A stretch of 64,000 bases of DNA. Source: Thermoleophilia bacterium. Its GTDB lineage: Bacteria > Actinomycetota > Thermoleophilia > Gaiellales > Gaiellaceae. Made by a program: the position numbers and the translations under genes. The stretch covers positions 1 through 64,000 of the forward strand of contig JADGPE010000001.1 of assembly GCA_017882605.1 (NCBI GenBank), given 5' to 3'. Each line of letters opens with the position of its first letter. Within the stretch, counting starts at the first letter, position 1. The notes beneath the pieces are model-generated. The model saw only the letters and a list, made by a program, of their open reading frames with translations. It searched no databases and was not told where the DNA came from. Of this stretch, positions 47,247 through 55,512 are shown piece by piece.

Positions 47247-48641
47247 ATGAGGATTCTCGGCGGCCGACGGCCGGTGCTCGTCATTCTCCTGCTCGTCGTC
47301 GGCTTGGCCGTTGTGGCCGGCGTCGCCTACGCGACGAACGGCGCCGGCAGTGCTGGAACGACGGTCATCCGCGCCTGCCGGAGCAAGAGCACCGGACTGC
47401 TGCGCGTCGTCAACCCGGGGAGCACCTGCCGTGCGAGCGAGACGCTGCTCACTTGGAACGTTCAAGGCCCCGCCGGCCCCACTGGGCCTTCAGGGCCGAA
47501 GGGTGACGGCGGGGCGACCGGAGCCACGGGAGCAACCGGCGCGGCCGGCCCGCAGGGAGGTGGCGGCCCCGCCGGGCCCGCCGGCCTGCCGGGGGCGGTC
47601 GGACCGTCCGGAGCGCCCGGCCTGGACGGGGCACCGGGCGGGTCGGTCTATGCGGTGCAGCCGGGGAACCGCTGCACGACGCACGGATTCGACATCTACC
47701 AGGACAGCGCGCTGATCGGCGCCGTCTGCGACGGGGCGACCGGCGCGGCCGGGCCGACCGGGCCTCGCGGCGCTCAAGGCAGTCCGGGCACGCCGGGCGC
47801 CCAGGGCGCGCCGGGCCTCCAAGGCACGGCAGGCCCTCAAGGCGCGGCCGGCCCTCAAGGCGCGGGCGGCCCTCAAGGCGCGGCCGGCCCTCAAGGTGCA
47901 CCAGGCCCTCAAGGTGCAACGGGTGCCGGCGGCCCGGCCGGTAGCGCCGGCTCCAACGGCGCGAACGGCACATCCGTCTATGCCGTGACCTCGAGTTTCT
48001 GCACGAGCGGCTTCGACCTCTACGAGACCGGCGGCCCGTCCGACACGCTGCTCGGGTCGGTGTGTGGCGGGGCCGCAGGCGCCCACGGCGCCGACGGGCC
48101 GCAGGGCGCTCCGGGTGCACAAGGCCCCCAGGGTGTCCCAGGCCCGCAGGGCGAGACCGGTGCTGCAGGCCCCGCAGGCCCCGCCGGCCCAGCAGGCCCA
48201 GCAGGCGCGCAAGGGCCGAAGGGCGACGCAGGGACGGGCATTCAGGTCACAGCGTTCGGGACGGCGAGCGTCGGGCCCGGCGAAAGCGCATCGCTGCTCG
48301 TGGTCCCGAACCGTCTGACCGTCAACATCTCGGACTGCTCCCTCGAGCCGGACGGCTCGTACTCGAGCGACATCTCGTTCACGAACACCGGCGCCGGGGA
48401 CCTCTGGGCGCCGGGCGGATTGCTTGCGGCCGGCGACACTTCGAGTGGCCCGCTCAACCTGGCGATCTCGGACAACGACACGACAACCCTGCAACCGGTC
48501 CATGCGCAGCGCGACTTCGTCGACTGGGACACGCGGGCGACGATTTCGGTCTACCTCGCCGACGAGCTGCACACGGGCTCGAGCGGCGACAACTCGCTGG
48601 CCTGCGGGGCCAAGGCATTCGCCGTCATCACCTCCCCGTAG
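47247..48641 (+). CDS. Secreted collagen-like (Gly-X-Y) repeat protein
   Basis: Signal/TM VLVILLLVVGLAVVAGVAYA, then G-X-Y segments (GPAGPTGPSGPKGDGG..., GPQGAAGPQGAGGPQG...) separated by Cys-paired modules, and a non-collagen C-terminal beta domain. Confidence 0.85.
   Translation: MRILGGRRPVLVILLLVVGLAVVAGVAYATNGAGSAGTTVIRACRSKSTGLLRVVNPGSTCRASETLLTWNVQGPAGPTGPSGPKGDGGATGATGATGAAGPQGGGGPAGPAGLPGAVGPSGAPGLDGAPGGSVYAVQPGNRCTTHGFDIYQDSALIGAVCDGATGAAGPTGPRGAQGSPGTPGAQGAPGLQGTAGPQGAAGPQGAGGPQGAAGPQGAPGPQGATGAGGPAGSAGSNGANGTSVYAVTSSFCTSGFDLYETGGPSDTLLGSVCGGAAGAHGADGPQGAPGAQGPQGVPGPQGETGAAGPAGPAGPAGPAGAQGPKGDAGTGIQVTAFGTASVGPGESASLLVVPNRLTVNISDCSLEPDGSYSSDISFTNTGAGDLWAPGGLLAAGDTSSGPLNLAISDNDTTTLQPVHAQRDFVDWDTRATISVYLADELHTGSSGDNSLACGAKAFAVITSP
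47814..47921 (+). repeat. 18-bp in-frame tandem repeat (six units)
   Basis: ggccctcaaggcgcggcc-type units at 47814, 47832, 47850, 47868, 47886, 47904 encoding GPQGA[AG]-like hexapeptides. Confidence 0.9.
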
Positions 48642-48676
48642 ACGAACAGGGGACGTGCTGGGCGACCGGGCTCGGC

Positions 48677-48976
48677 TCAGCCGAAGCCGAGAATGAACTT
48701 GGCGTCGTCGGACATCTTCTCCGGCGACCAGGGCGGCTCGAAGGTGAGCTCGCTCGAAACATCCTCGACGCCCGGGATCTCGCGGACGACCCGCTCGATG
48801 TCTTCCTGGATCATGGCGCCGGCCGGGCAGCCCATCGACGTGAGCGTGTACTGCACCTTCACGTTCGGCCCCTCGATCTCCGCGTCGTAGAAGAGTCCGA
48901 GCTCGACGATGTCCATCCCGAGCTCCGGGTCCTCGACCTGGCGGAGCGCCTCCACCACTTCTTCTTTGCTCGGCAT
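48677..48976 (-). CDS. MIP18/DUF59-family (PaaD/SufT-like) metal-sulfur cluster assembly factor
   Basis: VVEALRQVEDPELGMDIVELGLFYDAEIEG...YTLTSMGCPAGAMIQEDIERVVREIPGVEDV. Confidence 0.88.
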   Translation of the reverse strand: MPSKEEVVEALRQVEDPELGMDIVELGLFYDAEIEGPNVKVQYTLTSMGCPAGAMIQEDIERVVREIPGVEDVSSELTFEPPWSPEKMSDDAKFILGFG

Positions 48977-49014
48977 GCCCCGAGGGTAGTCGATCGTGCC
49001 CACCGGCCGCCCGT

Positions 49015-49998
49015 CTAGTTGAGGCGGACCTCTTCGCGGCGGTCGCGAGCGAAGAAGTGGATCCCGTCGACGAAGCGCACCCAGTTGCAACGCGTGCACA
49101 TGACGAGCGAGTGCGTCCGCGCGGAGTCGGCGAGGAAACGGACGCCCCGGAGCAGATCGCCGTTCGAGACGCCGGTGGCCGCGACGATCACCTCTTGCGG
49201 CGCGAGATCGTCGATCGTGAAGATCTGGTCGACGTCCTCGATGCCGTGCTCCAGGGCTTCGGCGATCTCGGCGCGGCGCGTGGGCCAGAGCTGCGCCTGC
49301 AGCTCCCCCCCGAGGCAGCGCAACGCTGCGGCTGCGAGCACCGCCTGGCGCGTCCCGCCGATGCCGATCGCCAGGTGATCGTTCGTCCCGCGCACAGCTG
49401 CGCTGATCGACGCAGTCACGTCGCCGTCCTGAATCAGCTTGATGCGCGCGCCCGACGCACGGATCTCCTCGATCAGGTCGTGGTGGCGCGGCCGGTCGAG
49501 CACGATTGCCGTGACGTCGTTGACCATGCGGTCGAATGCTTCGGCGATCGCCCGGATGTTGTCGCCCACCGGGCTCGAGAGCGAGATCTTGCCGAGGGCA
49601 CGCGGGCCGACCGCCATCTTGCGCATGTACATGTCGGGGAGCGAGGGCATCGAGCCGCGCGGCGCTGCAGCGATCATCGAGATCGCATTCGTCCCGCCGC
49701 GCGCAACCACCGAACGCCCCTCGAGCGGGTCGAGCGCGAGGTCGTATTCCTCACCCCCCAAGCCGATGCTGGTGCCGGCGGCGAGCTGCTCGGCGTCCTC
49801 GTGGCCCCCGATCACGACGTGACCGCTGATCGGCATTCGCTCGAGCGCCAGGCGCGCGCCGGAAAACGCGGCGTCCTCTGCAGCCTGCATGTCTGCACGA
49901 CCGAGCCAGCGCGCGCCGGCGAGGGCTGCCCGCTCCGTCACGCGCGCGAACGACTCGCACTGACAGGGGGCCCGTGTGTCGTCGGTGGGCTGTGTCAC
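49015..49998 (-). CDS. glpX: Class II fructose-1,6-bisphosphatase GlpX
   Basis: ARWLGRADMQAAEDAAFSGAR, LALDPLEGRSVVARG, MYMRKMAVGP, ISAAVRGTNDHLAIGIGGTRQAVLAAAALRCLGGELQAQL. Confidence 0.93.
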   Translation of the reverse strand: MTQPTDDTRAPCQCESFARVTERAALAGARWLGRADMQAAEDAAFSGARLALERMPISGHVVIGGHEDAEQLAAGTSIGLGGEEYDLALDPLEGRSVVARGGTNAISMIAAAPRGSMPSLPDMYMRKMAVGPRALGKISLSSPVGDNIRAIAEAFDRMVNDVTAIVLDRPRHHDLIEEIRASGARIKLIQDGDVTASISAAVRGTNDHLAIGIGGTRQAVLAAAALRCLGGELQAQLWPTRRAEIAEALEHGIEDVDQIFTIDDLAPQEVIVAATGVSNGDLLRGVRFLADSARTHSLVMCTRCNWVRFVDGIHFFARDRREEVRLN

Positions 49999-50900
49999 GC
50001 GATCTGTCGCGTCCGCTCGGCGGCCTGCATGACGAGCTCGATCACCTGGTCGATCGTCCGCTCCACGTTTGCATTCTCGATCACGGTCACACCGTCACGC
50101 CGGGCACGGCTGACGATGTAGCTCTGGACGCGGCGAATGGCATCGAGCCGCGCAAGGTACTTGTCCATCGCCCGGACGCCGCCGGTCGATGAGTCCCGCA
50201 CGTGGAAATGGAGCTGGTGCACTTCCTCGTCCGCGATCTCGATCACGACGTGGACGAGGAGCGCGCCTTCGAGCTCGGCCGGGAGCAGGCCCGGCACGAG
50301 GTGCACCCCTTCGAGCACCATCGACCAGCCTTCGGTGATCGCGCGGCGGAGGGCCGCCTCGACGCCGACGCACACGTGACTGCACTGGTCGACGAAGCCG
50401 ACGATCGTGGGATCGCCCGTCACTTCCTTGTCGAGAGCCTCTCCCGCCTCGAAGCTCGAGAAGTGGATCGTCGGCATGAACTCCGGCGAGAAGAATGCGC
50501 GCATCGTCTGCCGAATGAAATCGGTGGACGCGACCCGTGTGATGCCGAGCCGATGCGCGACCTCGGCCGCGACGGTCGATTTGCCCGTGCCGGTGGAGCC
50601 ACCGATCAACAGGACGATGGGCACGTCGAGCGACTGGAGGTCGGCGAGCCGGCGCAGCCGGCCGATCGCCCGTTCCGCCTCCTCGTCACCAAGCACCTCT
50701 CGCGCGAGCTCGTCGAGCCGGTCCACCTCGATCGCCGAGATCCCGCGCTCGGCGAGATCGAGCTCGATCCTCCGGGCCAGTTGGTAGGCGTGGTCGGCCA
50801 GGACTCCGGCGGCAATCAGCGCGCGCGCCATCAGCCCCTTCGAATACGGGAGACCATCGTCCCCGAGCGGCAGCGGCTCCCCGTGCCTGCGTTGGGTCAT
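49995..50900 (-). CDS. 2-phosphoglycerate kinase-like protein
   Basis: IVLLIGGSTGTGKSTVAAEVAHRLGITRVASTDFIRQTMRAFFSPEFMPTIHFSSFEA...VGVEAALRRAITEGWSMVLEGVHLVPG: architecture of the archaeal 2PGK family with ATP-cone-like N-terminus. Confidence 0.8.
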   Translation of the reverse strand: MTQRRHGEPLPLGDDGLPYSKGLMARALIAAGVLADHAYQLARRIELDLAERGISAIEVDRLDELAREVLGDEEAERAIGRLRRLADLQSLDVPIVLLIGGSTGTGKSTVAAEVAHRLGITRVASTDFIRQTMRAFFSPEFMPTIHFSSFEAGEALDKEVTGDPTIVGFVDQCSHVCVGVEAALRRAITEGWSMVLEGVHLVPGLLPAELEGALLVHVVIEIADEEVHQLHFHVRDSSTGGVRAMDKYLARLDAIRRVQSYIVSRARRDGVTVIENANVERTIDQVIELVMQAAERTRQIA

Positions 50901-51997
50901 GCCACGACCGGCATCAGTCCGAGGAGCTGTTCGTCGAGGCCGGGCGCGACGACCTCATTGTGGGCGAGCGCAACCCTCACCCCGTGTGCGAGTGCATGCT
51001 CGACGACCACGTCGATCGCCGCAGCCTTCAGCTCGACCAGATAGGTGTCGGCAGCCACGAGGTCGCCGCGCAGCGCCTCGCGATCCGCGAGATTGGTCGA
51101 GACATGAACGACGTCCGCATCGAGATGCGAAACGTCGCGTGCGCCCGCGGTGAAGACGGCGACACGACCAGCGAGCGGCACGGTGCACCCGAGTCGCAGC
51201 TCGAAGTCCTCGATCACGACGTCGGAGATCAGCCGGCGGTAGGTGTTCAGGTAATCGTCGCCGGATTGGCCGCGGCCGACGACCAGAATTCGGCGATCGA
51301 CGTCGATCGGCGGGATTGCGGCACCGCTGCCGTCGAAGACGACGACGTCGGGGCCTCGCTGAGCGGCGAGCGCGGCGCCTGCCGCGACGTTCGAGACGAA
51401 CACCGCGCCGGCCAGTCCGCCACCCGCACGCCGGCACCCGATCGTGGGCACGCCGGCGAGAGCCGCGATCTCGAGATGGTCGGACGCCGCGTGTCGTCCC
51501 GCGCGCGAGCGCGCGACGAGATCCGCGAGCGACGGCGCGGAGTCGACGACCTCGGGATCCGGCGGGCCGCCGCGCCCCATCGCGACCACAACGACGCTCC
51601 GGTCGCGGGCCAGGAGCCGAGCCAGATGCGTCGTGACCGCAGTCTTCCCCACGCGCTTGCCCGTCCCGATCACCGCGATCGACGGCAGCTCGAACGGCTC
51701 GAGGACCGGCGGATCGAAACGGAAATCTGCACCGACATACGGAAGTCCCGCTGCCAGCGCGCGCGAGGCCCAGCGCATTCGCTCGGCCGGCCCGAGGACC
51801 GGCTCGTCGGAAAGGTCGACCACAACGTCGGCGCCGGCGAAGTCGTCGATGAGCGGCACGCCGTAGTCCTCGCTGCCACGCAGCTTCTCGGTGCCTCCGA
51901 CCAGGATCGCGCCGACCCATTCATACGGGAGCGCCCGCAATGCGTCGCGCACCACCGGGGCGTAGTGCTCGCCGTCGATCAGTGCAACGGCCCTCAC
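50897..51997 (-). CDS. Cyclic 2,3-diphosphoglycerate synthetase-like protein
   Basis: N-terminal VALIDGEHYAPVVRDAL, P-loop IAVIGTGKRVGKTAVTTHLARLLA; directly upstream of the 2PGK-like gene with a 4-nt overlap. Confidence 0.75.
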   Translation of the reverse strand: MRAVALIDGEHYAPVVRDALRALPYEWVGAILVGGTEKLRGSEDYGVPLIDDFAGADVVVDLSDEPVLGPAERMRWASRALAAGLPYVGADFRFDPPVLEPFELPSIAVIGTGKRVGKTAVTTHLARLLARDRSVVVVAMGRGGPPDPEVVDSAPSLADLVARSRAGRHAASDHLEIAALAGVPTIGCRRAGGGLAGAVFVSNVAAGAALAAQRGPDVVVFDGSGAAIPPIDVDRRILVVGRGQSGDDYLNTYRRLISDVVIEDFELRLGCTVPLAGRVAVFTAGARDVSHLDADVVHVSTNLADREALRGDLVAADTYLVELKAAAIDVVVEHALAHGVRVALAHNEVVAPGLDEQLLGLMPVVA

Positions 51998-52785
51998 CGG
52001 CGCGCCGTCACCTCGCGTTCGATTCTGCCGGTGTACTTCTCGTATTCACCGCTGACCAGGTCGAACTGGATGATCCGCTCCTGCCCGTGGAACGGGTACC
52101 GCCGCCAGACCGTGGCGTGACTGCCCGAGACCTCGACGACGTTGTAACAGGGCCGGGTGTTGCCGCGCAGCCGCAGGGTGGAGACGGTTCCCGTGTTGAC
52201 CACGAAGAGACTCTCCAGCTTCCACGCGTACGGCACGTGCTTGTGGCCGGAGAGCACGAGATGGACACCCGCGCGCTGCAGGCACTCGATCGCGTCACCG
52301 GCGTCGTAGACGACATTCCGCTCGCGTCCGGTGCCCGGGATCGGCAACAGATGGTGGTGCAGCACGAAGACGCGCAACTCGGACGGCTCGGCCGCGAATT
52401 GCTCCTCGATCCACCCGTAGCGGCCCCGCCCGATCTGTCCGTGGTCGAGATCCGGCTCGGTCGAATCGACGGCGACCACCGTCGCGCCCGCCTTCCGGAG
52501 CACCGAGCTTCTCTCCCCGATCAGCTCCTCGAAGTGCACGTAGCCGACGTTGCGAGAATCGTGATTGCCGGGAATCACGACGAGCGACTCGCACTCGATC
52601 CGGTCGAGATAGCGCTTCGCCTGGGCGAACTCCTCCTTGAAGCCGAAGGTCGTGAGGTCGCCGGAGCACACCACGATGTCGGGCTTCAGGTCGTTGATCT
52701 CGGCAATCGCTCTCTCCATCAGATCCGGCACGAAGTGCGGGTCTCCACAGTGGAGATCTGACAGATGAGCAATCGTCACACCCAT
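51994..52785 (-). CDS. Calcineurin-like metallophosphoesterase
   Basis: AHLSDLHCG, VVCSGDLTTFG, VIPGNHDSRN, VLHHHLLP, LSGHKHVPY. Confidence 0.92.
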   Translation of the reverse strand: MGVTIAHLSDLHCGDPHFVPDLMERAIAEINDLKPDIVVCSGDLTTFGFKEEFAQAKRYLDRIECESLVVIPGNHDSRNVGYVHFEELIGERSSVLRKAGATVVAVDSTEPDLDHGQIGRGRYGWIEEQFAAEPSELRVFVLHHHLLPIPGTGRERNVVYDAGDAIECLQRAGVHLVLSGHKHVPYAWKLESLFVVNTGTVSTLRLRGNTRPCYNVVEVSGSHATVWRRYPFHGQERIIQFDLVSGEYEKYTGRIEREVTARR

Positions 52786-52830
52786 TCGATTGAGTCTAGG
52801 GCATCCGAGGCCGCTGCTACCCTGGCCTCA

Positions 52831-53199
52831 GTGGTGCCGGAAACACCCGTTTTCCAGGCATATTGCGGCTCAGAGCCGCCGCGTTTCGCCAACCCCGCGG
52901 AGCTCGAGTATGCAAAAGTCCTCGACTGGTATGGCATTCCGTGGCAGTACGAGCCGACGACGTTCGTCCTGGAGCGCGACGACGAGGGGCGGGTCACCGA
53001 GGCGTTCTCGCCCGACTTCTACCTGCCCGACCAGGATCTGTATCTGGAGGTGACGGTGATGAAGCAGTCCCTCGTCACCCGCAAGAACCGGAAGTTGCGC
53101 AAGCTGCGAGCGCTCTACCCCGACGTCAAGTGCAAGCTGTTCTACGAGCGGGACTTCGAACGGCTCGCGGCCCGCTACGGGCTGCGGAAAGCGTCCTGA
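52831..53199 (+). CDS. PD-(D/E)XK nuclease-like / DUF559-type protein of unknown function
   Basis: ELEYAKVLDWYGIPWQYEPTTFVLERDDEGRVTEAFSPDFYLPDQDLYLEVTV...KNRKLRKLRALYPDVKCKLFYERDF; GTG at 52831 within ORF 52765..53199. Confidence 0.6.
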   Translation: MVPETPVFQAYCGSEPPRFANPAELEYAKVLDWYGIPWQYEPTTFVLERDDEGRVTEAFSPDFYLPDQDLYLEVTVMKQSLVTRKNRKLRKLRALYPDVKCKLFYERDFERLAARYGLRKAS

Positions 53200-53738
53200 G
53201 CGCGCTGGCACAGCTCGACGAACGGATCGGCGAGGTCTTCCTCGACGGCGGCGAGATCGGCGGCCGGGTGCGCGAGATCGGCGCCGAGCTGGCGGGCAAC
53301 TACCAGGGAAGCGAGCCGCTGCTCGTCGGCTCACTCAAGTCGTGCATCCCGTTCCTCTGCGATCTCTCGCGCGCGATCCGGATGCACCACCACCTCGACT
53401 TCATCGAGCTCGCCGGCTACGGCGAGGACGATGACGGCATCCGCTTCCTCAAGGACCTGAACACCGAGATCGAGGGACGCGACGTGGTGCTCGTCGATGC
53501 CGTGATCGACACTGGACTGACGATGCACTACCTCGTCCGGTCGATGAAGATCCGGAACCCGGCATCGCTTCACATCGCCACCCTGTTCGACCGCCCGTAC
53601 CGGCGGCTGGTCGACGACCTGCCGGTTCGGTATGTGGGGTTCACGATTCCGGACGAGTTCTTCGTCGGTTACGGCTTCGAACTGGAGGAGCGGTACCGCA
53701 ACCTGCCCGATCTGCGCCTCGTCCGCCGAGAAGTTTAG
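53196..53738 (+). CDS. hpt: Hypoxanthine phosphoribosyltransferase
   Basis: EPLLVGSLKSCIPFLCDLSRAI, DVVLVDAVIDTGLTMHYL (PRPP motif), ATLFDRPYRR, YVGFTIPDEFFVGYGFELEERYRNLPDL. No ATG/GTG/TTG at the domain start; CTG at 53196 overlaps the upstream stop. Confidence 0.85.
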   Translation: MSALAQLDERIGEVFLDGGEIGGRVREIGAELAGNYQGSEPLLVGSLKSCIPFLCDLSRAIRMHHHLDFIELAGYGEDDDGIRFLKDLNTEIEGRDVVLVDAVIDTGLTMHYLVRSMKIRNPASLHIATLFDRPYRRLVDDLPVRYVGFTIPDEFFVGYGFELEERYRNLPDLRLVRREV

Positions 53739-53749
53739 GTCCGGCTAAA
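53734..53749 (+). promoter_or_regulatory. DtxR/MntR-like operator upstream of Nramp transporter
   Basis: TTTAGGTCCGGCTAAA: TTTAG/CTAAA inverted repeat overlapping a TAAATT -10-like element 6 nt before the GTG start. Confidence 0.55.
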
Positions 53750-53757
53750 TTAACCGG

Positions 53758-55032
53758 GTGATCGCATCCCGGACCGGACTGCCGGAGGGCCTCCGCACCG
53801 TCGACGAGGCCATCCATCGCACGCGTTTTCGCATCCTTCCCTTCCTCGGGCCGGCCTTCATCGCGTGCGTCGCATACATCGACCCGGGCAACTTCGCGAC
53901 GAACATCGCCGGAGGCTCACGGTTCGGCTACCGGCTCGTCTGGGTGATCGTCGCCGCCAACCTGCTCGCGATGCTGATCCAGACACTCTCGGCGAAGCTC
54001 GGGATCGCGACCGGGCGCAACCTGCCCGAACTCTGCCGTGAGCGGTTCTCAAGCCGCATGACGCTGTTTCTGTGGCTGCAGGCGGAGGCGATCGCGATGG
54101 CCACCGACCTGGCCGAGTTTCTCGGGGCCGCGATCGGCTTCCACCTCCTGTTCGGGTGGGGGCTCTTTCCGTCCGCACTGGTCTCGGGCGTCGCGGCGTT
54201 CCTGATCCTCAGCCTGCAGCGTTTCGGCTTCCGGCCCTTCGAGGCTGTGATCGCAGTGCTCGTCGGTGTGATCGGGGCGTGCTACGTCGCCGAACTGACG
54301 TTCGCTCACGCGGACTACGGCGCCGTGTTCAAACATGCCGTCGAGCCGAGTTTCGGAGGCAGCGACGGGGTACTGCTGGCCGTCGGGATCCTCGGCGCCA
54401 CGGTGATGCCGCACGTGATCTACCTCCACTCCGCGCTCACGCAGGACCGCCTCGTGCCCGAGACGGACGAGGATGCGCAGACGCTCCTTCGCTACACGCG
54501 ACTCGACGTCGTGATCGCGATGACGATCGCGGGCGTGATCAACGTCTCGATGCTCGTGATGGCCGCCTCGACGTTCTTCAAGAGCGGTCTCCTGCACGTC
54601 GACTCGCTGGACGGCGCACACAAGACGCTCCAGCCGATTCTCGGCAGCGCCTCGAGCGCGCTGTTCGCGCTCGCACTCGTCGCCTCCGGACTTTCGAGCT
54701 CGGCGGTCGGGACACTGTCGGGCCAGGTGGTCATGCAGGGCTTCATCCAGCGGCAGATCCCCGTTGCCGTCCGCCGGCTCGTCACGATGGTCCCCGCCTT
54801 CGTGGTGATCGGCATCGGTGTCGATCCGTCGCGCACGCTCGTGATCTCCCAGGTCGTGCTCTCGTTCGGCATCCCCTTCGCGCTGATCCCGCTCGTCGTC
54901 TTCACCGCCCGGCGCGACGTGATGGGGCCGCTCGTCAATCGCCGCGTCACGACGATCGCGGCCTCTGCGATCGCAGCACTGATCGTGGCGCTGAACATCT
55001 TCCTGCTCCTACAGACCTTCGCTCTCCTCTAG
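53758..55032 (+). CDS. mntH: Nramp-family divalent metal transporter (MntH-like)
   Basis: LPFLGPAFIACVAYIDPGNFATNIAGG (DPGN), GATVMPHVIYLHSAL (MPH), polytopic. Confidence 0.95.
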   Translation: MIASRTGLPEGLRTVDEAIHRTRFRILPFLGPAFIACVAYIDPGNFATNIAGGSRFGYRLVWVIVAANLLAMLIQTLSAKLGIATGRNLPELCRERFSSRMTLFLWLQAEAIAMATDLAEFLGAAIGFHLLFGWGLFPSALVSGVAAFLILSLQRFGFRPFEAVIAVLVGVIGACYVAELTFAHADYGAVFKHAVEPSFGGSDGVLLAVGILGATVMPHVIYLHSALTQDRLVPETDEDAQTLLRYTRLDVVIAMTIAGVINVSMLVMAASTFFKSGLLHVDSLDGAHKTLQPILGSASSALFALALVASGLSSSAVGTLSGQVVMQGFIQRQIPVAVRRLVTMVPAFVVIGIGVDPSRTLVISQVVLSFGIPFALIPLVVFTARRDVMGPLVNRRVTTIAASAIAALIVALNIFLLLQTFALL

Positions 55033-55162
55033 CGGGCAGTTCCCCGAAGACGCTCGGGCCGACGACCGGTTGCCGGTCGTATTCGAACTCGCCCCGCAAC
55101 CGGATCCACCGTTTCTGCGTTTGGAAAGAAAACCTGCTCATTCGAAACAAGGAGACGACGAA

Positions 55163-55324
55163 TTGCCCGCACTATTGCTCGTTCTGCTGGTGATCCTGGT
55201 GTTGTTCGTGCTCGGCTTCGCGGTCGTGAAGTTCCTGATCTGGGTCGCGATCATCCTCGCGATCATCTGGCTGATCGGCTTCTTCGTCCGCGGCGCCGAA
55301 GGCGCGCGCTGGTATCGCTGGTAA
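55163..55324 (+). CDS. Small hydrophobic membrane protein (53 aa)
   Basis: TTG start after aaggagacgacgaa; LPALLLVLLVILVLFVLGFAVVKFLIWVAIILAIIWLIGFFVRGAEGARWYRW. Confidence 0.65.
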   Translation: MPALLLVLLVILVLFVLGFAVVKFLIWVAIILAIIWLIGFFVRGAEGARWYRW

Positions 55325-55327
55325 GGA

Positions 55328-55358
55328 ATGGGGGGAGCACCTTCGGTTCTCCCCCCAT
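55328..55358 (+). terminator. Strong GC-rich hairpin after small hydrophobic protein gene
   Basis: ATGGGGGGAG-(caccttcggtt)-CTCCCCCCAT, perfect 10-bp stem 4 nt past the stop codon; no clear T-tract. Confidence 0.6.
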
Positions 55359-55375
55359 GAACCCCCTCTCCGACA

Positions 55376-55429
55376 CGTTTCGACTGCGGGTGAGCGAGCA
55401 CGGGCAAAGCCCGCACTCGCGTCGAAACG
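55376..55429. other. Inverted repeat / stem-loop
   Basis: cgtttcgac (55376-55384) and gtcgaaacg (55421-55429), with inner gcgag...ctcgc and gggc-aaa-gccc pairing. Confidence 0.6.
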
Positions 55430-55467
55430 ATGTGCAGTTGCGCGGCCGCTTCACTGCAGCGTGATCC

Positions 55468-55500
55468 GACGCGAATGCCGGCTTGGCCGGCGTTCGCGTC
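55468..55500 (-). terminator. Hairpin downstream of M23 peptidase gene
   Basis: gacgcgaaTgccggc-ttg-gccggcGttcgcgtc: 15-nt arms with one T/G mismatch, 3-nt loop. Confidence 0.6.
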
Positions 55501-55512
55501 GCCCTCGTTTTC

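Noticed and set aside
47814-47921. CRISPR-like regular repeats
   Set aside because: The units are contiguous 18-bp coding repeats with no spacers; explained by Gly-X-Y protein sequence.
47490-48572. 360-aa minus-strand ORF opposite the collagen-like gene
   Set aside because: Its Ala/Cys/Gly/Arg periodicity simply mirrors the collagen repeat on the plus strand.
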